From positions 62,001 to 126,000 of the forward strand of contig NZ_JBKEIT010000007.1 of the NCBI RefSeq assembly GCF_046365375.1: a stretch of 64,000 nt of DNA. Direction: 5' to 3'. Position 1 is the stretch's first letter, and every line of letters starts with the position of its first letter. The translations under genes and the position numbers were made by a program. This document shows positions 1 through 9,564 of this stretch, piece after piece. The notes beneath the pieces were generated by a model. It was given only the letters and a program-made list of their open reading frames with translations, made no database searches and was not told the DNA's origin. Source of the stretch: Butyricimonas muris. GTDB taxonomy: Bacteria; Bacteroidota; Bacteroidia; Bacteroidales; Marinifilaceae.

Positions 1-164
1 GCGTGCCGGATGCGTTTATTTCCAATTTCCATTTGCCTTATTCTACTTTGTTGATGATGGTAGCCGCTTTCGGGGGATATGAACACGTGATGGAGGCTTA
101 CGATGTTGCTGTCAAGGAGAAGTATAGATTCGGCACGTATGGAGATGCCATGTTGATTATATGA
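1..164 (+). CDS. queA: QueA C-terminal fragment, tRNA preQ1(34) S-adenosylmethionine ribosyltransferase-isomerase
   Basis: This is the last 53 codons of a gene cut by the left window edge; the frame starts at base 3 and stops with TGA at 162-164. The translation contains SNFHLPYSTLLMMVAAFGG and ends YRFGTYGDAMLII, which match the conserved C-terminal end of QueA. QueA transfers and isomerises the ribosyl group of S-adenosylmethionine onto preQ1 in tRNA to form epoxyqueuosine. A terminator hairpin follows, so it is the end of a transcript separate from mfd. Identification rests on motif recall of a short fragment. Confidence 0.85.
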   Translation, partial: VPDAFISNFHLPYSTLLMMVAAFGGYEHVMEAYDVAVKEKYRFGTYGDAMLII

Positions 165-190
165 TAAGGTATATATAGACAAATAGAAAG

Positions 191-220
191 ACGGTGTGCT
201 GAAAGGTATGCCGTTTTTTT
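191..220 (+). terminator. Rho-independent terminator after queA
   Basis: A 9-bp stem (191-199 with 206-214, three wobble pairs) and a 6-base loop are followed directly by a run of seven T. It separates queA from mfd. Confidence 0.7.
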
Positions 221-237
221 GATAAAGAGGAAAAAAT

Positions 238-3200
238 TTGGAAGCAAAGGAGTTATTGAAACTTTTTCAGGCACATCCTGTTGTCCGGAAGATTACCCGG
301 CGTTTGAGCGAACGCCCGGGAATAAAGATAAAACTGGAAAACGGGATCGGGTCGATTGTTTCGTTTGTTGCCGCTAGTGTCGAGCAGGAGATGAAGAGTC
401 TTCAATTGTTCGTGATGAACGATAAGGAGGAGGCAGCCTATTTTTATAATGACCTGTTGACTTTTTTTGACGAGGAGAACGTGCGTTTCTTGCCTTCTTC
501 TTATCGTCGGGTCGGTAATTTCGAGGATAAGGATAATGATTCTATTCTGGTTCGCACGGAAGTATTGAATGCTTTAACGGCAAAGCAGGTGAGCATGGTG
601 GTGACTTACACGGAGGCATTGGCTGAAAAAGTGGTCAGTAAGACCGTGCTCGCGGATATGTCGATGCCGGTTGCCAAGGGGGAGAAATTATCTATTTCTT
701 TTCTTGAATCTTTGCTTTCCGAGTACGGGTTTGAGCGGAGTGATTTCGTGTATGAACCCGGGCAGTTTTCAATCCGGGGAAGTATCGTGGATGTCTACTC
801 GTTCGCGGAGGAACGCCCCGTGCGAATAGATTTTTTCGGGGACGAGGTTGAAAGTATTCGTTATTTTGACGTGGAAACGCAGTTGTCGGAGCAATTGATC
901 GAACGGGTGGTGATTGTTCCCGATTTGAGCGAGGCGACGGGGAAGGACGAGAGCGTGGGTTTGATGGAATTTTTGGGGAAGGATACCACGTGGTGGATGA
1001 AAAATTCGTTGTTGGTTCATGATCGGATTAACACGTTGAGGGAGGAAGATGCCGGGAATGTGTTGATTGATGCCGGAGATTTGTTTCACTCGATCGAGAG
1101 CAACAGCGTGATCGAATGGGGGCCGGAACTCTATTTCCGGGGAGATGTACTTCGTCTGGAGGCAGAGGTGCAACCCGCGGTGAACAAGCAGTTTGATTTG
1201 CTGGCGGAACATTTGTCGGATAAGCAACAGAATGGTTATTCCATTTATCTTTGTTCGACGAATGACATGCAGTTGCAGCGATTGAGGGATATATTCTCGG
1301 ATAAAGGGTATGCGGTTAATTTTGTCCCGGTGGACGGTACGGTACACGAGGGATTTAGTGATGCCGATGTCAAGATATGCGTGTACACGGAACACCAGAT
1401 TTTCGACCGTTACCAGAAATATCGTTTGAAGACCACCCAGATACGCAAGGGACGGGAAGCGATCACGATCAGTGAATTGCAAAACCTGCATCCCGGTGAT
1501 TACGTGGTTCATATAGATCATGGAATCGGACGGTTCGGGGGATTGACAAAAATAAATAATGACGGTAGGGAGCAGGAGGCAATACGCTTGGTGTACAAGA
1601 ATAACGCCGAGTTGTACGTGAGCCTGCACTCCTTGCATAAGATTTCCAAATACAAGGGGAAGGACGGCGAGCCGCCTGCCGTGAGTAAATTAGGCGGCGA
1701 GGCATGGAATAAGCTGAAACAGCGTACGAAATCAAGGGTGAAGGATATTGCCCGGGAATTGATCGCTTTGTACGCTAAACGTCGTAGAGAGGAGGCTTAT
1801 GCTTTTTCAAAAGACAGTTTTTTGCAGGATGAACTGGAGGCTTCTTTCATGTACGAGGAGACTCCCGACCAGATGAAGGCGATTCAGGCGGTGAAGGAGG
1901 ATATGGAGAAACCTCACGTTATGGATCGTCTGGTGTGCGGGGATGTCGGCTTCGGGAAGACGGAAGTTGCTATCCGGGCGGCATTTAAGGCGGTCGCGGA
2001 CAGTAAGCAGGTGGCGGTACTTGTGCCGACGACCGTGTTGGCTTATCAACATTACAATACTTTTAAAAAGCGTTTGGAGGGAATGCCTTGTCGGGTGGAG
2101 TATATCAGCCGGATGAAGAAGAGCGCGGATATCAAACGGATTTTGAAAGATCTGGAAGCGGGGAAAGTGGATATTATTATAGGAACTCATCGTCTTACAA
2201 GTCTGGACGTGAAGTTTAAAGACCTTGGACTGTTGGTCGTGGACGAGGAACAGAAGTTCGGGGTAGCGGTGAAAGAGAAGTTGAAGCGTTTGAAATTGAA
2301 CGTGGATACGATTACCATGACGGCAACGCCAATCCCGCGTACGTTGCAATTCTCGTTGATGGGTGCCCGGGATATGTCGATTATACGGACTCCGCCGCCT
2401 AACCGCTATCCGATCGTGACGGAATTGCACCGGTTTGACGAGAAGATTATCAAAGATGCTATAACGTACGAGGTGAGCCGTGGCGGACAGGTCTTTTTTA
2501 TTCATAACCGGGTGGATAATATTCGGGATATACAATATATGATTCATCGTTTGATCCCGGGTATTAAAAGTTGCGTGGGGCACGGGCAGATGAGTGGCGA
2601 GGAGTTGGAAACCGTGATGCACGATTTTATCCGGGGGGATTACGATGTGCTGATAGCGACGACTATTATAGAGTCGGGATTAGATATCCCGAATGCAAAT
2701 ACGATTATTATTAATCAGGCACAAAACTATGGGTTGAGTGACTTGCATCAATTACGCGGACGGGTAGGGCGTTCTAACCGGAAGGCCTTTTGCTACTTGT
2801 TGGCCCCGCCTTTGGAGTTGGTGAACGCGGACGCCCGAAGGCGGTTGAAAGCTATCGAGGATTATAGCGGGTTGGGAAGCGGCTTCAATATTGCCATGCA
2901 GGATTTGGATATCCGCGGGGCGGGAAATATATTGGGTGGCGAACAATCGGGTTTTATAGCGGAAATCGGTTACGAGGCTTACCAACGTATTCTGAACGAG
3001 GCATTGTTGGAGTTGCGGGATGAGGAATTTCCGGAATTGCAGAAAGAGCAGGCTGACGAGCCGACGGCTTTCACGACGGATTGCGTGATTGACACGGATT
3101 TCGCATTGTTGATACCGGATACTTACGTGGAAAACGTGAGCGAGAGGATTCGTTTATACCGGGAGTTGGATAATATCACGGACGAGAGTGCCTTACAGCG

Positions 3201-3540
3201 TTTCGAGATCGAGATGCGGGATCGGTTCGGGGAAATACCTTCAAAGGTTAGCGGGTTAGTCGAGGTTGTGCGGATTCGTCAGAAATGTGTCGATTTGGGT
3301 ATAGAGCGTCTGATGGTGAAGAATAATAAAATGGTCGTTTATTTTATCAGTGATCAAGATTCTCCGTTCTATGCTTCGCCGGTTTTCAGTGAATTGCTTA
3401 AATTCGTGCAGAAACAGGTTATTTCTTGCAAGATGAGTGAAAAGAATGATAAATTGAGTCTGATTTTCACGGATATAAAGGATATTAATAAAGTGTCGGC
3501 GATTATCCGGGAGGTTTGGGAGTACGTTTATGAAAGTTGA
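238..3540 (+). CDS. mfd: Transcription-repair coupling factor Mfd
   Basis: Mfd is a DNA translocase that displaces stalled RNA polymerase and recruits UvrA. The 1100-residue product has the expected order: UvrB-like N-terminal modules, an RNA-polymerase-interacting domain near residues 411-510 (GDYVVHIDHGIGRFGG), Walker A GDVGFGKTE near 567, a DEEQ helicase box near 669, motif TATPIPRTL, helicase C-terminal motifs including QLRGRVGRS, and a C-terminal TRCF domain. It is slightly shorter than the usual 1120-1150 residues. The start is TTG with AAAGAGG about 8 bases upstream; the first in-frame ATG would delete conserved N-terminal sequence, so TTG is preferred. coaX follows after 28 bases, suggesting cotranscription. 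Confidence 0.97.
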   Translation: MEAKELLKLFQAHPVVRKITRRLSERPGIKIKLENGIGSIVSFVAASVEQEMKSLQLFVMNDKEEAAYFYNDLLTFFDEENVRFLPSSYRRVGNFEDKDNDSILVRTEVLNALTAKQVSMVVTYTEALAEKVVSKTVLADMSMPVAKGEKLSISFLESLLSEYGFERSDFVYEPGQFSIRGSIVDVYSFAEERPVRIDFFGDEVESIRYFDVETQLSEQLIERVVIVPDLSEATGKDESVGLMEFLGKDTTWWMKNSLLVHDRINTLREEDAGNVLIDAGDLFHSIESNSVIEWGPELYFRGDVLRLEAEVQPAVNKQFDLLAEHLSDKQQNGYSIYLCSTNDMQLQRLRDIFSDKGYAVNFVPVDGTVHEGFSDADVKICVYTEHQIFDRYQKYRLKTTQIRKGREAITISELQNLHPGDYVVHIDHGIGRFGGLTKINNDGREQEAIRLVYKNNAELYVSLHSLHKISKYKGKDGEPPAVSKLGGEAWNKLKQRTKSRVKDIARELIALYAKRRREEAYAFSKDSFLQDELEASFMYEETPDQMKAIQAVKEDMEKPHVMDRLVCGDVGFGKTEVAIRAAFKAVADSKQVAVLVPTTVLAYQHYNTFKKRLEGMPCRVEYISRMKKSADIKRILKDLEAGKVDIIIGTHRLTSLDVKFKDLGLLVVDEEQKFGVAVKEKLKRLKLNVDTITMTATPIPRTLQFSLMGARDMSIIRTPPPNRYPIVTELHRFDEKIIKDAITYEVSRGGQVFFIHNRVDNIRDIQYMIHRLIPGIKSCVGHGQMSGEELETVMHDFIRGDYDVLIATTIIESGLDIPNANTIIINQAQNYGLSDLHQLRGRVGRSNRKAFCYLLAPPLELVNADARRRLKAIEDYSGLGSGFNIAMQDLDIRGAGNILGGEQSGFIAEIGYEAYQRILNEALLELRDEEFPELQKEQADEPTAFTTDCVIDTDFALLIPDTYVENVSERIRLYRELDNITDESALQRFEIEMRDRFGEIPSKVSGLVEVVRIRQKCVDLGIERLMVKNNKMVVYFISDQDSPFYASPVFSELLKFVQKQVISCKMSEKNDKLSLIFTDIKDINKVSAIIREVWEYVYES

Positions 3541-3568
3541 AAGTGATAAACTATAAAATGGAAAATTA

Positions 3569-4333
3569 GTGAATCTGATCGTTGATATAGGAAATACGCG
3601 TACCAAATACGCCGTTTATGATGACGGGGATTGGGTTGTTTGCGGCATGGGCGTGCCGGAAGCATACGAATTGGCGTCCGCTTATTTGCACCGGGGGCAG
3701 GAAGTGAATATGATCTTGTCGAGCACGGGATCAATATCCGAAGAAGTACGGGAGCATTTGAAGAGCGTTTCTACTTTTTTCTGCGAGATGTCGCCGGAAA
3801 TGGATTTACCGATCAGATTGGGATACGATACGCCGAAGACTTTAGGCGTAGACCGGATTGCCGGGTGCGTGGGAGGTGTCGTGTTATTTCCGGGAAAGGA
3901 ATTATTGATTATCGATTCGGGAACGGCTATCACGTATGATTTCGTGAGCGCGGATGGGGAATTTCGAGGTGGGAATATTTCCCCGGGGTTGGGGATTCGT
4001 TTCCGTGCCTTGAACGAGTTCACTGTGAGTCTGCCGTTGGTGAAATGTGATGTGAATCACGGCTATATAGGGAAAAATACACATGATGCCATCTTGAACG
4101 GCGTGATGAATGGTACACTTTTTGAAATAAGAGGTTATATAGATGAGATTTACCGTGATAATCCCGATGCTGTGGTGATTATTACTGGGGGAGGAAGTGA
4201 ATATTTGAAAAAAACACTGAATAGATCCGTCTTTTTTGAGGATAAACTGGTAAACTTAGGTTTAAACAGAGTTTTAGAATATCAAAAACGGTTAATAGGC
4301 AGTGAAAAATTAAGGATAGATTTCCGTATTTGA
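3569..4333 (+). CDS. coaX: Type III pantothenate kinase CoaX
   Basis: This 254-residue protein catalyses the first step of coenzyme A synthesis, ATP-dependent phosphorylation of pantothenate. It shows the ASKHA-fold motifs of CoaX: DIGNTRTK at residues 6-13, the LGVDRIAG motif, and IDSGTAITYDFV, followed by GGNISPGL. The start is GTG at 3569; an ATG at 3558 is out of frame and soon meets a stop. No clear Shine-Dalgarno is visible, which is common in Bacteroidetes. It lies between mfd and the envelope genes, a conserved Bacteroidales arrangement. Confidence 0.95.
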   Translation: MNLIVDIGNTRTKYAVYDDGDWVVCGMGVPEAYELASAYLHRGQEVNMILSSTGSISEEVREHLKSVSTFFCEMSPEMDLPIRLGYDTPKTLGVDRIAGCVGGVVLFPGKELLIIDSGTAITYDFVSADGEFRGGNISPGLGIRFRALNEFTVSLPLVKCDVNHGYIGKNTHDAILNGVMNGTLFEIRGYIDEIYRDNPDAVVIITGGGSEYLKKTLNRSVFFEDKLVNLGLNRVLEYQKRLIGSEKLRIDFRI

Positions 4334-4351
4334 AAAATAGTGGTAATTTTG
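4321..4351 (+). promoter_or_regulatory. Predicted Bacteroidetes promoter for the TPR/LptC/CNNM genes
   Basis: TAATTTTG at 4344-4351 fits the TAnnTTTG -7 box, and TTTC at 4321-4324 lies exactly 19 bases upstream where TTTG is expected. A small hairpin (GTGTTC/GAACAC, 4357-4374) would sit in the leader. The promoter overlaps the 3' end of coaX. Confidence 0.5.
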
Positions 4352-4428
4352 CAAACGTGTTCAAGTTGGAACACATGCTGTGATGAAAAATACTAATTCG
4401 AACTATAACTTAAAATAAAGGGATGACC

Positions 4429-5757
4429 ATGAAAAAAATTGCTGTACTGGCATTAGGAATGTGCTTATTCACTATCGGGACGAAGGCGCAAACGTTGGAG
4501 TCTAAATTTGGGCTGGATAGCGCGAATACCATTTTGAATGCCTCTCTTTACACTGAATATTTTAAACAGAAAAATTACGAGGAGGCTTTAGCCCCTTGGA
4601 GATACGTGTTTTTGAACGCTCCGGCATTCCAGTTGAATACTTATGTACGCGGTGAGGCAATCATAGAGTATATGATTAGAAAAACCAAGAAGAAGGAGTA
4701 CGTGGATACTTTAATGATGGTTTTTGATCGCCGTAACCAATACATGAAGAACAATCCTAACAACAGGGAAGGAATTGTATTGGGGAAAAAAGGTATGGCC
4801 CAATTTAAATATGCTAATGGCGACATAAACATGATTAAAGATGCTTTCCACAATATGATGAAATCATACGAGTTGGAAGGAAATGATGTTCCGCCTAAGC
4901 AAGTTCACATGACTTTTCAAGTCGCTTGTGATTTAGCCAAGGAAAATCAATTGACAAAGGATGATTTTATTAACCTGTATATTGATTTTGCCGATTTCGT
5001 GGATAAGCAAGCCAGTTCGGGAGAAAAAGGTTGTGATGATTATCTGGTATGTAAGGCGAATCTGGAAGCCATGTTTATTGATTCCGGATTGGCAGACTGC
5101 ATGACTTTGAACGACTTGTTGGTTAAAAAGTACGAGGCAAACAAAGATAGTCTGAGTGTATTGAAAGATATTTACAAGTTACTGAAAAAGCAAGACTGTA
5201 CGGATTTACCGTTGTATGCGACTATCGCGGAAAGTATCTACCACAAGGAGCCGAGTGCTGAAGCCGCATACGGTTTGGCTGTTATGTTCTATCGTAAGAA
5301 TGATATTCCCAAATTCGAACAATACTTGAAAGAAGCAATTGACAAAACAGATAACGAAACGGATCGTGCCGATTATAATTTGAATCTGGCTCAGGTGTAT
5401 CTGTCTACCAAAAGAGATTACCAGCAAGCAAAGAAATATGCTTTGGCAGCTTTGAAGAGTAATCCGAACTTGGGACAGGCTTATCTGACTATCGGTTTGG
5501 CTTATGCTTCTGCCAGCAACAATTACGAGGGAGATGAATTTGAGAAACGTACTGTATTCTGGGCTGCTGTTGATAAATTCGTTAAGGCAAAACAAGTTGA
5601 TCCTTCAGTTGCAGAAAAGGCGAATGAGTTTATTTCCAAGTATTCTATTTATTTCCCGTCGAAAGAAGATGCATTCTTCCGTTCTATCACGGCAGGTGCT
5701 AATGTGAAAGTGGGCGGTTGGATTAATGAAACAACGACAGCTAGATTTAAAGAATAA
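4429..5757 (+). CDS. Secreted tetratricopeptide-repeat protein
   Basis: The product has a Sec signal peptide (MKKIAVLALGMCLFTIGTKA, cleavage before Q) and is then largely helical, with TPR-like repeats clearest in the second half (EAAYGLAVMFYRKNDI, then ADYNLNLAQVYLSTKRDY, then LGQAYLTIGLAYASA). It should act in the periplasm or at the outer membrane as a scaffold; no catalytic motif is seen. An ATG at 4423 is in frame, but the AAAGGG ribosome-binding sequence abuts it, so 4429 is the better start. The gene is linked with the LptC-like and CNNM genes, a conserved Bacteroidales neighbourhood. The exact role is unknown. Confidence 0.85.
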   Translation: MKKIAVLALGMCLFTIGTKAQTLESKFGLDSANTILNASLYTEYFKQKNYEEALAPWRYVFLNAPAFQLNTYVRGEAIIEYMIRKTKKKEYVDTLMMVFDRRNQYMKNNPNNREGIVLGKKGMAQFKYANGDINMIKDAFHNMMKSYELEGNDVPPKQVHMTFQVACDLAKENQLTKDDFINLYIDFADFVDKQASSGEKGCDDYLVCKANLEAMFIDSGLADCMTLNDLLVKKYEANKDSLSVLKDIYKLLKKQDCTDLPLYATIAESIYHKEPSAEAAYGLAVMFYRKNDIPKFEQYLKEAIDKTDNETDRADYNLNLAQVYLSTKRDYQQAKKYALAALKSNPNLGQAYLTIGLAYASASNNYEGDEFEKRTVFWAAVDKFVKAKQVDPSVAEKANEFISKYSIYFPSKEDAFFRSITAGANVKVGGWINETTTARFKE

Positions 5758-5760
5758 TAT

Positions 5761-6339
5761 ATGATATTTCGATATCGTGCTTTAGGAATAATGATAAGAA
5801 GCATTACCGCCCTTGCTTTGGGGGCGGTAATGCTTTTCTCGTGCAAAACGGACATCAAGGAGGTCAACGCTATCAATACACGGGCGGGATTGCCCGAAAT
5901 GTCCGGGGAAAACATGGAATTGTTTTATTCCGATTCCGCACGACTGAAATATCGGGTAACGACACCGCTTTATAACAAGTATAACGAGGAAAACAAGAAA
6001 TATGACGAATTTCCGAAAGGGATTCATGCCGAGTTGTACGAGAAAGACGGAACGATGATCGGTTCCATCACTTCGAAATATGCGAAGAAATTGGAAGAGG
6101 AGATGTTGTGGGAATTGCGCGATGATGTTGTCGTGATTAATGATAAGGGTGAGAAGTTGGAGACGGAGCTTCTTTATTGGGATATGAAGAAGGAGATCGT
6201 TTACTCCGACCGCTATTCCCGCTTAACGGCGGACGAGAATATTATCGAGGGGAACAACGGATTCAAGTCCGACCAATCGTTACGGAATCCGGTCTTTAAT
6301 AAAGTGACCGGGGTAATTGTAGAAAAACAACAGCCTTAA
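5761..6339 (+). CDS. lptC: LptC-like LPS export lipoprotein
   Basis: This 192-residue protein has a lipoprotein signal (LGAVMLFSC, lipobox LFSC) and then a beta-rich periplasmic domain with repeated EL-YEKDGTMIGSITSKYA and LETELLYWDMKKE segments, as in LptC. LptC passes lipopolysaccharide from the LptBFG transporter to LptA. In this family in Bacteroidetes the protein is often a lipoprotein rather than a single-pass membrane protein. An internal ATG at 5791 preceded by AGGAAT would give a shorter, more typical signal peptide and may be the true start. The stop codon abuts the next ATG, so the two genes are translationally linked. Confidence 0.8.
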   Translation: MIFRYRALGIMIRSITALALGAVMLFSCKTDIKEVNAINTRAGLPEMSGENMELFYSDSARLKYRVTTPLYNKYNEENKKYDEFPKGIHAELYEKDGTMIGSITSKYAKKLEEEMLWELRDDVVVINDKGEKLETELLYWDMKKEIVYSDRYSRLTADENIIEGNNGFKSDQSLRNPVFNKVTGVIVEKQQP

Positions 6340-7587
6340 ATGTCAGTATTAGTAGCTATATTAATTTGTCTGGTGTTGTCTGCTTTCTTCTCTGGAATGG
6401 AGATTGCATTCATGGCATCCAATAAGTTGCTTATAGAGATTGATAAATCGAATAAGGGTATCACGCAGAAGGTGATAGACCTTTTTATATCCAATTCAGG
6501 AATGTATATTACCACGATACTGGTGGGTAATAACGTGGTAATGGTCGTGTATGGTATTTTTATGTCCGATTACCTTGATCCTCGTTTGGAAAGTTATGGT
6601 ATTTCACTGGGATTGAGATTGATACTGGTAACCTTAATCTCTACTTTAATTATGTTGGTATCGGGCGAGTTTTTGCCTAAAGCGGTGTTCAGGTTGCGTC
6701 CGAATTTGTTTCTTCGTGTTTTTGCAGTACCTGTATTTATCTTTTATATCCTGTTTTTCCCGATTTCTTATTTCTCGGTATGGTTCGGGGGACTGTTGTT
6801 GCGGATATTTACGGGGCGTAAATTGGCGAAAGAGGAGAATCGTGCTTTCGGCAAGATAGACTTGAATAATCTGATAGAGGAGGGGGAAACTGCCGGCGTG
6901 GAGAACGAGGATGAACATGATATCAAGTTGTTCCGTAACGCCTTGGATTTCTCGGAAATCAAGTTACGGGAATGTATCGTGCCGCGTCCGGATATCGTGG
7001 CTTTGCCCATAGACAGCAGTCTGGACGAGTTGCGGAACCGATTCGTGGAAACAGGGCTTTCCCGGATATTGATTTATCGGGATTCTATTGATAACGTGAT
7101 TGGTTACGTGCATTCCTCGGCACTGTTTCATCACCCGGAAACCGTGAAGAAAGCGGTGAGTAAGATCCTGATTGTGCCCGAAACCATGTCGGCATTGAGA
7201 TTATTGAATCTTTTCACGAAGGAGCAGAAAAGTGTAGCCGTGGTCGTGGATGAATTTGGGATTACAGCCGGAATGGTGACGATAGAGGATATCATGGAAG
7301 AAATTTTCGGGGAGATAGAGGATGAACACGATCGTTTGAATTTGAAAGAAGAGCAATTAAGTCCGAATGAATTTATCTTTTCCGGTCGTTTGGAAGTGGA
7401 TTACTTGAATGAAAAGTATGATTTGGAACTGCCGGAAGACGAGGAATACGAAACGTTAGCCGGATTGATCCTGTATTATAACGAGGATATTCCTGAAGAA
7501 GGAGAACAAATAGAGATCGAAAATGCCGTGTACGAGATATTGAGCGTAAAGAGTGCGCGGATTGAAGAAGTGAAAGTAACCGTATAA
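6340..7587 (+). CDS. CNNM/CorC (HlyC) family membrane protein with CBS domains
   Basis: The 415-residue protein has an N-terminal DUF21 membrane domain with about four helices (residues 1-170, ending in the YFSVWFGGLLLRIFTG segment), a CBS pair near 215-335 (RILIYRDSIDNVIGYVH, VAVVVDEFGITAGMVTIEDIMEEIFGEI) and a C-terminal CorC_HlyC domain. Family members are linked to magnesium or cobalt efflux and resistance; 'hemolysin' is an old label. The ATG begins on the base after the LptC-like stop. A bidirectional terminator follows at 7599-7629. The ion transported cannot be read from sequence. Confidence 0.92.
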   Translation: MSVLVAILICLVLSAFFSGMEIAFMASNKLLIEIDKSNKGITQKVIDLFISNSGMYITTILVGNNVVMVVYGIFMSDYLDPRLESYGISLGLRLILVTLISTLIMLVSGEFLPKAVFRLRPNLFLRVFAVPVFIFYILFFPISYFSVWFGGLLLRIFTGRKLAKEENRAFGKIDLNNLIEEGETAGVENEDEHDIKLFRNALDFSEIKLRECIVPRPDIVALPIDSSLDELRNRFVETGLSRILIYRDSIDNVIGYVHSSALFHHPETVKKAVSKILIVPETMSALRLLNLFTKEQKSVAVVVDEFGITAGMVTIEDIMEEIFGEIEDEHDRLNLKEEQLSPNEFIFSGRLEVDYLNEKYDLELPEDEEYETLAGLILYYNEDIPEEGEQIEIENAVYEILSVKSARIEEVKVTV

Positions 7588-7598
7588 AGTACAGATAT

Positions 7599-7629
7599 AA
7601 AAAAGGAGCTTTTCTAAAGCTCCTTTTTT
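7599..7629. terminator. Bidirectional terminator between the CNNM gene and manC
   Basis: AAAAGGAGCTTT pairs with its complement across a 3-base loop, with A-rich and T-rich flanks that serve both strands. It lies between convergent genes; the minus-strand manC stop is inside the 3' arm. Confidence 0.85.
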
Positions 7630-8690
7630 GTATGTTTCAGCATATCATCAAAATGCCGGATATTGTCTTCATGCTCCCGATGACAAATCATGAGTACGTC
7701 TTTGTTTTCGGCAATGATAATATTCTCGATGCCTTCGATAATCACTTTCTTGTCGCGGGGGACATTAACGATACACCCTTTGGAATCCGTGAATAGCACG
7801 TGTTCGCTATTGGATACGTTATCGTTTTCGTCTTTCGGGCTGATTTCGTGGAACGAATGCCATGTTCCCACGTCAGACCAACCGAATTCCCCTTTCATAA
7901 CATATACTTTCGAAGATTTTTCCATGATGCCGAAGTCGATAGAAATATTCCGGCACTGGCTGTAAATATGTGATATGTTCTCTTGTGAATCCGGATTCTC
8001 CGCGTTCTTGTATTCTTGCTCAAACAGCAGGTAAATGTCTTCCAAGTAAGTTTTAAATTCCCCGATAATATCTTTTACTTTCCACACGAATATTCCGGCA
8101 TTCCACAGGAAGTCCCCGGATTCCAAAAAGACTTTTGCAAGTTCGATATCCGGTTTCTCGGTGAAAGTCTTTACTTTGGAAATGAATTCGGAGAATTTGT
8201 TTTTTTTGATCTGAATGTAACCGTACCCGGTTTCCGGTCTGGTGGGTTTGATACCGATTGTAAGTAAGCCCCCGAATTGCTCGATAAAGGAGAGTCCTTT
8301 CTGGATATTATCAATATACACGAGGTCATTACTGATAAAATGGTCGGAAGGGACAACAACCATATTGGCGTTCGGGTTAATACGGGCTATCCGGTAGGCA
8401 GCGTAAGCGATACACGGGGCAGTATTTTTACCAAACGGTTCTTTGAGGATATTTTCGGTTGGAATCTCCGGGATCTGTTCTTTGGTCAGGTCTTCATAGG
8501 CTACACCCGTTACGATGAAGATGTTTTGGGTATCAAAGATCTGGTTTGCTCGTTCGAATGTTTGGCGAAGGAAGCTTTTCCCAACGTTCAGAATGTCACA
8601 AAATTGTTTCGGGCAAGCCTTGGTACTCACGGGCCAAAAGCGTTTTCCCAATCCTCCGGCCATAATAACGCAATACGAGTTCTTGTTCAT
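7614..8690 (-). CDS. manC: Mannose-1-phosphate guanylyltransferase (GDP-mannose pyrophosphorylase)
   Basis: The 358-residue protein makes GDP-mannose from mannose 1-phosphate and GTP, a precursor for GDP-fucose, capsule and O-glycans. The nucleotidyltransferase signature MAGGLGKRFWPVST lies at residues 10-23, followed by KEPFGKNTAPCIAYAA, the metal-binding VVPSDHFI, RPETGYGYI and FTEKPD. It lacks the C-terminal phosphomannose isomerase domain found in two-domain ManC enzymes, so it is the short form common in Bacteroidales. It stands alone on the minus strand, divergent from mlaE, and shares its terminator with the CNNM gene. Confidence 0.93.
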   Translation of the reverse strand: MNKNSYCVIMAGGLGKRFWPVSTKACPKQFCDILNVGKSFLRQTFERANQIFDTQNIFIVTGVAYEDLTKEQIPEIPTENILKEPFGKNTAPCIAYAAYRIARINPNANMVVVPSDHFISNDLVYIDNIQKGLSFIEQFGGLLTIGIKPTRPETGYGYIQIKKNKFSEFISKVKTFTEKPDIELAKVFLESGDFLWNAGIFVWKVKDIIGEFKTYLEDIYLLFEQEYKNAENPDSQENISHIYSQCRNISIDFGIMEKSSKVYVMKGEFGWSDVGTWHSFHEISPKDENDNVSNSEHVLFTDSKGCIVNVPRDKKVIIEGIENIIIAENKDVLMICHREHEDNIRHFDDMLKHTKKEL

Positions 8691-8826
8691 TTCTAGTTAT
8701 AAGTTTAAAATTAAATTTCATCTTATTGTTGTCGAAATTAGTAATAAATCCGTGAATAATTTCTATTTTTACGATAAAATTTGAAGAAGGAGGTTCAGGA
8801 GGGTCTTATATAAGGAGTTAATGCCG

Positions 8827-9564
8827 ATGAAAGCTTTAAATAGGATAGGGGAGTACATATTATTTATGGGGCGAATTTTTACCAAGCCCGAAAAGAAGAG
8901 GGTGTACCTGAAGGAATTAGTCAACGAGTTGGAAAAACTGGGACTGAATTCAATCGTGTTGGTCGCTATTATTTCTTTTTTTATCGGGGTCGTGTTGACA
9001 TTGCAGACGGCCTACAATATGTCCAGTCCTTTGCTTCCCCGTTACTTGATTGGATACTTGACGCGGGAAACTTTGTTACTGGAGTTTTCCTCCACGATCG
9101 TGAGTTTGATACTAGCGGGAAAGATCGGGAGTAATATCGCTTCCGAGATCGGGAGTATGAAGATTACGGAACAGATAGAGGCACTAGAAGTGATGGGAGT
9201 GAATACCGTGTCTTATCTCGTGGGACCTAAAATCGCGGCGGCATTGGTGGTGAATCCGATACTTTATATATTCAGTGTTTTTATCGGGATTATCGGGGGT
9301 ATCGCTTCAGGTATCGCTACCGGGGTTGTCAATTACGATGACTATATTCACGGGTTGCATTTCTCGTTTAATCCTTATTACGTGACTTATTCCATTATTA
9401 AAACGTTGTTCTTCGCCGTGATATTTACTTCTATACCGGCATTTTACGGGTATAGCGTGCAAGGCGGAGCCTTGGAAGTCGGTAAGGCAAGCACGAAAGC
9501 GGTAGTAGATAGTAGTATCGCCATCTTGCTTGTGAACGTGATATTAACCAAAATATTGTTGTAA
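8827..9564 (+). CDS. mlaE: MlaE-family lipid ABC transporter permease
   Basis: This about 245-residue protein has five to six hydrophobic segments and the MlaE core sequence: IGVVLTLQTAYNM, LTRETLLLEFSSTIVSLILAGKIGS, SEIGSMKITEQIEALEVMGV. MlaE forms the permease dimer of the system that moves phospholipids between inner and outer membranes. AAGGAG at 8812-8817 is well spaced for the ATG at 8827 and too close for the ATG at 8821. The TAA overlaps the ATG of the ATPase gene (TAATG), so coupled translation is expected. No MlaD-type MCE gene is nearby. Confidence 0.92.
   Translation: MKALNRIGEYILFMGRIFTKPEKKRVYLKELVNELEKLGLNSIVLVAIISFFIGVVLTLQTAYNMSSPLLPRYLIGYLTRETLLLEFSSTIVSLILAGKIGSNIASEIGSMKITEQIEALEVMGVNTVSYLVGPKIAAALVVNPILYIFSVFIGIIGGIASGIATGVVNYDDYIHGLHFSFNPYYVTYSIIKTLFFAVIFTSIPAFYGYSVQGGALEVGKASTKAVVDSSIAILLVNVILTKILL

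Noticed and set aside
769..1638. 289-codon minus-strand open frame inside mfd
   Set aside because: It is a shadow of a well-supported essential gene and its product shows no recognisable domain.
1807..2622. 271-codon minus-strand open frame inside mfd
   Set aside because: It lies opposite the Mfd helicase motifs; low-complexity, histidine/arginine-rich translation without homology.
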